Source of the DNA: Gloeopeniophorella convolvens
Lineage: Eukaryota > Basidiomycota > Agaricomycetes > Russulales
Reading direction: 5' to 3'
NCBI GenBank assembly: GCA_022496205.1
Contig: WTXD01000077.1
Span: 1-64,000 of the forward strand
Length of the DNA: 64,000 nucleotides
The notes beneath the pieces were generated by a model, which was given only the letters and a program-made list of their open reading frames with translations, did no database searches and was not told the DNA's origin. Of the stretch, positions 54,910-64,000 are shown piece by piece (the first letter of the stretch is position 1; each line of letters opens with the position of its first letter). Made by a program: the position numbers and the translations under genes.

Positions 54910-57900
54910 CGTCCTTACGTCCGGGGACGCGCCGGCAGTGTGACATTTCCTCCCACTAGCTAATGGAAACATCGTTGTACACCTAGCATCAGTGTACTCA
55001 TACCCTGTTTACCGATCGCTGATATGGATACAATACTATTCTCTCCTCAAACGACTTCGTTGGAGGAACCGAACCGGGTTCGACTCTCATCAACCACGCC
55101 GAATGGTGTGGGTCGAATTTTAACTCCACTTGAACAGGTCCCTGGGTACAGCGCAACATACCTTCTACAAAGGTTCGGCATTTCACAGACAGACCTGGCG
55201 GCACGTCTCGGCGTATCGATTGAAAATCCAGGAGGGCCCCAGGTGAAGCCAATTATACATCAAGCGCCAATATGCGATGCGAAGTCCCAACCACAGAAAG
55301 ACAAATTGCATGAGATGGATCAGAAGGGTGACAAAAGTCAGGCTTGCAAAATGGCAGAGCAATACTATCAGATTGTAGTTGCAGAACGCAGTCGCGGGAA
55401 CACCACCAGGCAATTGAAGCGTCCATGCCATAACGGCCCGTGCCGAGATTCGCGGGGCGTGCCAAAGCGACAAAATGAAGCTGATGCAAACGGCGCGGCC
55501 CCTCCCGGTCCCGGTGCCCCGGTCTTCAGGCCTTCAGGGCTGCGACTTCGTAAATTGAACTCACTGTTCAGAACCCCCGCTCGTTAGACGCCTTGTGCCG
55601 AAGGGCCCACAAACGTGTCAAGCGCGCTTAGGTTTCTGGGATTCTACAGCTTCCACCCACGAACCACCTTGCTGAACTGTTAAGGCGTAAACGCGGCGAA
55701 CATGTCTCGATACAACATGGCCAAATGCATGGTCGAAAGGCTCCGGGCGCTCGTACCTTTGTTATAAACTTGTCAGACCCTACCAGTGCCAGTTGTGGAT
55801 TCATGGCTCGCACATTGGCCGGTTCCTGTTGCGATGACGATAACAGAGTGATGGGGCGTCTACCGAGGCCGGGTTCCAGACGGTCCACTCCACTTCATTC
55901 TTTAGGCAAGTGCAGCGTCGGCGGTCGAAGAGGCGCTGGTGACTCACACGCTACGCACATCACCGACCCCCACGTCAGAGCTCGGCGTACGCGATGTCAC
56001 TTTCTGCATGTCAGTGCCTGAGCACGCTGAGAACATTCCCGAAGCTGCCAACAGCGAACTTCTGCTTGACGTGGGCGAAGCCTCGAGTCTGCACAAGACA
56101 CCTATATTATTAGTAATTATTACGCACAACTTCGGTTCAATCATAGTTAAACGAAAAGCTTCCTCCGCTGAAAACATACGAGGGTCGTCCTCAGCAGAGA
56201 TTCCACATGATGCGCGCTCGCGAACCAGAGAACACTGACGGCACGGTCGCCCTGGGCCGAGGCATACAGTATCCTCGGCATAGCTGCAGACGAGCAGGAC
56301 AAGCAACCGGGCGATGGCGAATTGGAGCCCCGCACGCCTCCAAATGGTCGCGGATCTGTATGACAAATGCACGAGCCCCGCAGGGTGATCGGTGACTATA
56401 GCAGTGCCACTCTGGGCAACATATACTCTGGAACACCGACTGACTTCTGTTGGAAGAGGTGGGTTATTAGACAGTGCATGGGTGGGGTCGTGGAAGCGCA
56501 TGATTGTGGCAAGAGGGCGTAGAAGCTTACCGGTTCGGGGGGCTCGGAGCGAGTCTGGGCGCGCGTGCGAACCGCCAGGTGGACGTTCTTGACCGATTAT
56601 GTGCTGGAGGCTGCTGGAGGGGGTTCAAGTCACGTACAAGGCGTGGCGCGTTAACGACATTGTGTTCCACCGCCATCGACCGGGCCAGAGTACAGGGCTC
56701 CTTGAACCAAATTGATTGTTAAACAAGCTTGAATTTAGCTCGCGCCCTCTCACCCGTCCGAGTCGTGTGTCGTTCTACGAAAGGTCGAAGGATAGGAAGC
56801 AACACACGATACGTGAGGTCTGCGGTAAATAAGAAACGGAAAGGAATACCCTTCTCAATGGTGCCACGACAGAGAAGCGCAGCACGTGAACGATTTCGGG
56901 TGCGGTCACGGACTTTGTTCACGATCGCACGCACGAAGCGAGCCGCTGCCGCCCTGAACCATAGAGCGTCTTTGGAAAGAGTGGGCGCCCTGCGTGGCAA
57001 TGAGGAGCATCTCACTGTTCGGGGCACGGGACCATCCTCATTGAGAATTGATGAAAGCACCGTGGCGCGAGGGATCTCCCATCGGGGACAAGCTAAAGTA
57101 TCAACCACTGCGAAGTCATCAGCAGGGACGGGCGTCATTCAACGCCAGATAGGCAAGACGGACCATATCCCTGGCTCTGCTACTACCCAGGACGCCTGCT
57201 TTGGACGACCGCACATCACCAATGTGCGGACTTTGGTCGATGATGCAGTAGAAGGTCATCCGAGGGTTGCTCAATGCATCATCCGTCGTGCACGAAAGCA
57301 CCCGTTACGACATGAACAACCATGCACGGGGTGCGCCGCTCGCCCATCGCCGAGAGGTTGCATGTCGTGATCATCGAACCATGACACGTGTTGCAGGTTG
57401 GGGCGAGATTGATAACACAGTACGTGATAAGATCGGTTGTAGCGAGCTTTGAGCCGTGTCGTTGGCCGTCTCAAAAGCGGGGACAAGCGCGCGATCCTGA
57501 ACCTCGGAGCGTGTCGGCACGTACGTATGATGCGCCCGCGTACGGAGTGTCGGGGGCGGGTGCCGTGAGCGCTACTTGTCAGTATAAGCAAATAGGAAGG
57601 CGGCTAACGGCGTGTCGGGATGAGAAGCACGTTGTATGCTCAATATCAACTAGCTTGCTCTACTTCCCTGCAAGAAAATCCGTTCCAGCCCCCACTGTTC
57701 AGGGTAATCAAAATCAGCCACCGCGGTGATTGCGCGCAGCTGAAGTACTGTTCCTTGCCTGTAGAGGACGATGACGGCCGAAGCCTCCAGTGACCTCCAT
57801 GTGGCTGTCATTGCTTCAGCGAGGGGTCGCTTGGACCATGCCACAATGCACCAAACGGCGTGGACCATAGGATCGTTCGATTTTCATGCGGGAATGTCTT

Positions 57901-60900
57901 AACATTGAGAGATCAGCTTGAACGACGAACAACAAGACGCTGTCCCACACCAATGAAGACAGCGGTTTGCGTCATGGGAGCAAACCCGACGGCGTCACTG
58001 GGTGCAGATTGCGTCGACGTTAGGGACTCCGAGACGAGGGGGGGCCTGAAGGCCCAGAGATTCGACAGATGACGGAAGCAAGAGGGCCTGACGAAAAGGG
58101 TCGGAGGAACGGGATCCTACGAGCATTCCATCAAGGACCTTATCGTCCGTGACTTCTGTGATACGACTGCAATCATGCGTGTGAAATGCGGAGTATCTAA
58201 CACCCACTTGCCAGTTGAGCAGCCTGAACTGCTTCTTCGTTGACAGATTTGACTCAGGTGTGCTGCGCTCCTGTCTCATGCCACACCTGCAGGGGAATGT
58301 AACCTCTTGCCTGAAAGAACCGTGAGTGCGTGCACCTTCATCTGAGCACCTAGAGAAGCTTTTCGAACGTTCCCACCACGGAAGCCATACGGTCAGATTG
58401 AACGAAAGTTAATTTATGAGCTCCGTCGCTCTAAATGAAGCATCCGCGAGCGACCGGCGAGACAGATGCAAGGCCCTGATGGTACCCAGAAACCGATCAA
58501 CGAAAACTTTTGAGGATAGCCATGCGGGAGGAATTTGAGAGTGATATGAGAGATCAGAAATGCAATAACATGCAAGCAACGAGAGAGGCCGAATGTGGTG
58601 CGCATATGCGGTACCTCGGACAAGTTGAACAAGGGCGTGAATGTGAGGCGTGAGAAATCAGGAGTAAATTTAGTGACGCGCGTGTGAGGCCACGACGCTT
58701 CGACTTGGCCGCCGACGAGTCTCAGCGCGCTCGCTGTGGACCTGCCGTTCTCTCCGCGCCGAGACCTGGCGACGGAGGTTTCGAGCAAGCGGCACTGGCG
58801 GAGGTGCTCGAATGGGTGGTGCGGTCTTCTTCCTTCATCCACCCATCATCCATTATCACTGCGCCATCAAACGCGAACATCGCTGTTAAAGCTTCTTTGA
58901 GCGGTGAGTACTTCTTTTATCCAAAGACATCACCTGGTGATTTCTTAATCAGGGTGTGGGTATATAACAACAAATGAATGTGCCTTACGTCCTTCTCGCG
59001 GACTTTCTGCGTCTGGCAGACTGGCACACACTGGGTGTAGTTTACTCGGATGAACATGTTCTCAGATAGCGTCCAACGGCCCTGCAAACGGGATAGCGCC
59101 ACTTATGCGCTCATGCTATGCATATTCACGACTTGAGTTCGACTGTTCCGAGGACTTACTCGGCGCGCAAGGCCCTCATCTTCCCCCGACCACACTGTTG
59201 AACTATGGAGCCGGTACATCACGGAGCGCCGGGATGCATTACGTTGGGGATGCTCATGCAACGTGCAACCCCAGAGAGGACCCACTTCACGGCTTCTTTG
59301 CACCACTACCATCTACAGCAATGCGCAACCTCGGTGTATACGCCCGGTCAATAAGAAGACAGGCGCATCTTTCCCAAGTCTTCCCATGCTCATCAGCGCG
59401 CGAGCTTCCGGCATTGGTGTATAAGTCGAGACCCCGGATGGGCCTGATTGACTTCTTCCGTCGATGGGTCTTGCTGACCATGCATCGCGAACTTAAGTCT
59501 CTGAGAAGACCGTACCGAACCCACCATCTCAACCATATTGCGCGTGGAACTCATTGTGGTAATCGCGGTCCCTCCTCCCGTTCAAAAGCATGTCTAGTTG
59601 TATGTGGACCTTGCTGTCAATGCCTTGTTAGGAAACTGGGCCTAACTCAGGACGCCTGCAAGCCAGATTCCCATACCAACAAGAGATCACGCGTCAGCCA
59701 ACACCACTTTACCCTTGTCCTGATAGGACCCTGGAGCTCGTGACTACCAACTGTTACAGCGCACATCTCCCGGTCTGGGACTGTGTCAATACCCATTCCT
59801 GCGGCGTCCATTGGACCACTGTTCTAACTCAAGGTGCACCATCAATGCGGTACTGTCGAAGTCATCTCAGGGTATGATGGGTACAACTTCTCCTACGACT
59901 GATCTGTTGGAGGGGATGTGGTACTCAGTGAAAGAAACCGTAATGTTGCAACTCACTGTTCGCAATGAAGTCCATTCATCTAGTTGACGATCTGTGACGT
60001 CAGATTCAACAACACCGCTCTCGTACAGCACTTACAACCCAATTGCGCTCAAGATCGTAACACCTCACCAATAAGTCCGTCGACCATCCACAACGGCGGC
60101 CGGCGAAGCTCCTGAGCATCCGTTGCTCATGGGGCGTGAAATCTATCCATAAGGAATGGTAATTGCATTCCGTCGTGCTTAGCACATCTCCGACATTGAC
60201 GAACACGTACTGTAGTCACAGGCGGCGGTCGCGCGGCATCCTCTCCAGCGCTTACCTGCCAAGTAGCGAGCGTACCTGGTCAAGCCATAGTACACCATAC
60301 CTTATCACCCGTACCTGGTGAGGCTTCGTTGATATAACGTGAGTTATCTTAATGCGGCGTCCATCTCACAAGCTATTCACATGTCTGAAGCTGGCAGCGT
60401 ACGCCCCAAGTTTATCCGAGTGTACCAGATCAAACACCAAAAACGCGAGACAGACGGCCGCTGTGTAGACGCAGGACGACCTGTTCCTGGTTCTCACCAT
60501 AGACGAATTTCAACCTCACTCTTAGACAGCTAGGCACGAGCCAAGGCTGAGAAGCCGTACCTGATTCAGAGATTCTCGGTCTAGGTTGACCTCGTCCACC
60601 ACCCCATCCCAAGACCCGCGATCAGTACAGTCGCATGTATCGTCTGGTCGGTTCCAGTGTCCTTGCAACAACATGTGCTGGGGGGTACTGGTGTCTTCTG
60701 AGCTCCGTATCGTCATCCCGCACTCCTACCGTGGTGAAGCTTCGCCGGTGACGGCTGCTATTCCTGGCGCCAAGCAGGTCTGCTGACGCACCAACACATC
60801 ATCGGCAGTGCACGACAGGTCTGCGCATGGCGTGGGTTAAGACGTGTTGATCTCGTTCCGCTCTGCGCAGGTCACTTTCTAGCTGCACTGCGAGCGCGCT

Positions 60901-63258
60901 AAATCCACCTGTCCGCCATAACATCGGACCAGATCGGACCGAGCGTCCCGACCGCACCGATCAATCCGCGCGTGTCCTGACCTCGATGATAAGGCGAGTC
61001 GTCGCACCGGTGCGATTTTCCTCGAGTAACATCGCCTGACCAGCGCGACAACCCTGACGAGACCGGTTCATGATCTCCAATGTGGTAGATGCCACATTAC
61101 GTTGTGCCAGGGCGGGAGCAAGCTTGCCCCCATCTACGCGTAGATCATGCACGTCTATCTCCACATGTAATCCACATGCGTCTCAAATATGAACCGTTCT
61201 TCCCAAGTCGAGGCGGGTAGGCTGAGACCCTTCGAGACTGCAGTCCACCTTTCTCCATACCATGCGGTGCACGTATTTGCCTGATGACAATGGGTGCGGA
61301 ATATGCACTGGCAGAGGTGCACCCGCCCCGCGTTCACCAGCGGTCTTCGAATCGCACGCCACACCAGAGCAGATGCTGGATTATCTCTGTTCGGCACTTA
61401 CGATCGGCGGAAGAAGGACTTTGTATTCGCGCGGAAAATGGAGGTCATGGAGTGACCACCACAGGGTGGACCCCTGGCATGGCAGATGTGGGCCCGCCTC
61501 GGCTAGGCTCGACCGCTACTTGCCGGCTAGACCGGGACACCTGCTTCCTATTCCCAAGCATCCGGGTTTTCGTGTATCCCGTCGATGCGCCAGCGCCAGC
61601 TTACTGTCTGATGTTGCCGCTGATGTTTGACACGCCCCCTTTTCGAAGGTAACATAGGTGAGACATCATGCACCGCCCACTGTATTGAAGTTGCACGCGC
61701 ATCTTCGTATTTTTGGTACAACAACCTTTGGGGCAATCTAGCATCCTGCTGTATGGTGAGAATGGCTGAAGTGACGCGAGCGCGAGCCCAATCTGGTCCG
61801 ATCCGCCGTTGTCGCCGTGCAGCCCGAAGCCAGCAGGCACTCAATTAAATGCAAATTTAGTGACCACGAGAGAGGATGCTGTGGTTATACATCCGCACAG
61901 GGCTATGCGGACGCTGGCGGGGGTGCGGTCGCGTTTGTCTATGCCATCCGCAACAGTGTATCGTGTGCAGGGCTTTTCGGCGACGCGGAAGGTGAACGGA
62001 ACCCCACGAACTGGCTGGATGCGGCGGAAGCCGGCCGGAACTGGAGCGTAAGCACAGCGGCCTCCTGCAAAGAGCGGAGGTGATCGATGGTCCCGCATGG
62101 TCGCTGCTGGAAGCAAAGAGCCATACCAGGAGCAATCCCGAACTCAGACAGACCAAGCTGAGGTCAGGGTTCAGCTCCGTGAACGGCTCGCTTACGGTAT
62201 GAACTGACGACGCAGCACTCGGCGAGGGCGGAGGGCGGATGGGCGGATGCAACGGACCTGTCCATGTCAGTGCCTTATTCAACCTTTCACTTTTCAAATG
62301 GTAAGATGGGCCGTGCTCACCAGAGATCCTCGTGGTGGCAGCATCCCTGCACAAGTTCAGGTTAAGCCTTAGATAGGCACCAGCCTCAACAGCGATACCG
62401 CGAGAAGCCGGTGCAGCGACCGGACATTGTACAGGGAAGCCACCGTGGAGCCACCATAGAGGACCCATGTATTGGTGCTGATACAGCAGACGTGCAGGGT
62501 CGGTTGCTTGTGTCTGCAGGCCCGTACGCCGACTGCCTCAGAAGAGGCAACGCGTGACCACAATGTGCGGCTATGGGGCCTTCGAATTCGGAATCCTGCT
62601 GCGGGAGGAGGTCCCCACAAGTAGCGCCAGGGAGGCGGAGGCAGCAGCGCTGATGGCGGTCCTTGACGCTACCTGTGGTCAATACTAAATTGAAATTAGT
62701 GGGTTGAGGAAGCGGGAGAAGGTGCCAAAAGGTGCCTTGCATGCTGGCACTGAGACTGAATCGATCTGGCTGTGATCTGGTTGAATCTCCGCTCCAAACG
62801 TGCCGCGATGCCGCAGCAGTGTTCAATGCATTCAACGGCGGTGGCGCGGTGACGCGCCTCTTGTCGATGCCGTACACGGGATTGTGGGCCCTTGATACGC
62901 ACACTTGCCTTTCGGCGGTAGCCATGTGCCCCGCTGGGGGGCGGCTGCAGATGATTAAGGGATCGACGGTGGTGGCACAGCTTGTGCATGTTCGGGTACA
63001 CACCTTTTGTTCTAGTGAACACTTCATTTGGTTTAGAGCCGCACGGTCGCCTCGGTGTTGCATTCAACGACCCTTGTTCAGGATCAGTACGTTTTAATAT
63101 TCGAAGAACGAAGCTCGAAATTTGTTGGGCGAACGATGAAAAGAAGGGTGGCAAATGTTTGTTGATGAGAGGCTTCGAATCCGGAGTGCGTACCTCCGGA
63201 GGTGGCACCGGTCACTTGTCCTCGGGCTGCGGCTAAGCGCCGTCAGCCGCTGCCCACG
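54910..63258. other. About 8.3 kb without recognisable genes
   Basis: Many ORFs of 60-225 codons occur on both strands, often overlapping antisense, but none shows a known motif or a splice model that extends it. The longest are 55024-55587 plus, 56729-57370 plus, 59105-59743 plus and 63063-62386 minus. I saw no reverse transcriptase, integrase or transposase motif, no long terminal repeats, no tandem array and no poly-A tract. It may be old degraded mobile DNA, lineage-specific genes without intact frames, or long non-coding sequence. Confidence 0.45.
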
Positions 63259-64000
63259 ATGTCGACCTTTGGCGGCATACGACACTCGCCTTCGTCTTTC
63301 TCGTCCTCGCCGGCGTCCACGACGCTGTTTCGTAGGCTCGTATGGGAAGGCACTGTCCCGCTCGAGATACGCGTGGATTCCAAGGAGCTCCCAGCCAACA
63401 GCAATCGAGGGCTTGAATGTTACTTCATCCAGGCGCCGCGCGTCTCATACCTTCCTCTGTTGATTCCAGAGATCAAGCGTTTCCTACAGGAGGTTGTGTT
63501 CGACGACGAAGCCGCGCGCTTGATGAAAGAGGAGGACTGGTGGTTTGAGAGCGAAGAAGGTCACCTGCTGAAATGGTGTGCTTTCCATCAGACGTGGTAG
63601 CTTCAAGTCCTCATTTCTCTTTCGAATTCGCAGGCATTGGCCGGTTGGGCTCATCTATGACAACCATACTACTTTAGCGTCATCTCGCCCAGCGGCGTCG
63701 ACATCCGCTCGTCCACAGGCAGTTCCGCTGCGTCTCGTCCTGCATCTAGCGTCACCGCCCACCGATAAGCTTCTTCTCGCGCCGAGCGCGGAGGCGTGTA
63801 AGCAGGCATTCATGGGACAACTCAAGGAAGCCGATTTCCTGCGATGGGGAAATACGAAACGGATGACAGGTCTGCGGAAAGCAGAGCAAGACGGAATGTG
63901 GGAGGGCATCAAAGAGCGTCCGTCCACGCCCCACCCCCAGAACCCGAGCGCGCACCTCTGATGACCCTGCAGATAACTTTGATGATTACTGGCGCGTTGC
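63259..64000 (+). CDS. ATG5: Autophagy protein ATG5, 5' part (runs off the right edge)
   Basis: Exons 63259-63575, 63634-63917 and 63973 onward, cut by the window end. Landmarks: TTLFRRLVWEGTVPLEIRVD, SKELPANSNRGLECYFIQAP and RVSYLPLLIPEIKRFLQEVV, then WWFESEEGHLLKWHWPVGLI, the N-terminal ubiquitin-like domain of ATG5, then RLVLHLASPP, CKQAFMGQLKEADFLRWGN and GMWEGIKEHNFDDYWRV. ATG5 receives ATG12 on a Lys in the helical region; KEADFLRWGN is the usual neighbourhood of that Lys in the family. The ATG12-ATG5 conjugate with ATG16 promotes ATG8 lipidation in autophagosome formation. The ATG was chosen as the first in-frame start before the conserved LFRRLVWEG. Confidence 0.95.

Noticed and set aside
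56729..57370. 213-codon Arg/Ser-rich ORF as a nuclear protein
   Set aside because: A nearly equal ORF lies on the opposite strand, and neither has a motif; composition alone is weak evidence.

Overview
This window reads as nuclear DNA of a filamentous basidiomycete, most likely a wood-decaying Agaricomycete (Polyporales-like). The signs are many 45-65 nt GT-AG introns, a class II secreted manganese peroxidase, a basidiomycete-type seven-helix membrane protein, the F-box/LRR-like and DUF6593-like families typical of mushrooms, and a tRNA-Gln with a short anticodon-loop intron. Gene models were spliced by hand. Where exon coordinates are given, the phases were checked and close without internal stops.

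Layout. 0-6 kb: the tail of a broken F-box-like gene, then a 12-exon seven-helix gene whose ninth intron holds a 5'-truncated non-LTR retrotransposon flanked by a 15-bp target-site duplication. 6.8-8.1 kb: an unrecognised three-exon gene. 9.6-14.1 kb: two tandem F-box-like paralogues, bracketed by two diverged, oppositely oriented copies of an unknown sequence. 15.5-17.1 kb: a doubtful minus-strand gene. 18.0-18.9 kb: tRNA-Gln(CUG) and a CON-6 repeat protein gene. 20.1-27.7 kb: a bacterial-looking mannose-1-phosphate guanylyltransferase, a mitochondrial enoyl-CoA hydratase, an S1/P1 nuclease (13 exons) and a DUF218 membrane protein. 29.4-36.6 kb: three tandem acyltransferase genes (alcohol-acetyltransferase-like), each with a duplicated upstream block. 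37.0-42.2 kb: a WW-WW-MyTH4-RhoGAP regulator and a BTB/POZ protein. 44.0-46.1 kb: a DUF6593-like protein and an Mtf2-like mitochondrial factor. 47.1-48.6 kb: an intact short manganese peroxidase. 50.3-54.9 kb: a hemerythrin-like protein, a class IIA HAD hydrolase and a 6-phosphogluconate-dehydrogenase-like oxidoreductase. 54.9-63.2 kb: about 8 kb with no gene I can recognise. 63.26 kb to the right edge: the start of autophagy gene ATG5.

The genes look like a normal mixed fungal neighbourhood, with no single pathway cluster. Convergent and divergent pairs of housekeeping genes (crotonase/nuclease, HAD/dehydrogenase) alternate with fast-evolving accessory families (F-box, acyltransferases, seven-helix protein) that show tandem duplication, relics and transposon insertion. 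I did not find a convincing undescribed multi-gene system. The most unusual items are the retrotransposon that duplicated a splice donor inside an otherwise intact gene, the bacterial-type GDP-mannose enzyme carrying an added coiled-coil leader, the CON-6 gene built by exon duplication, and the duplicated acyltransferase array.
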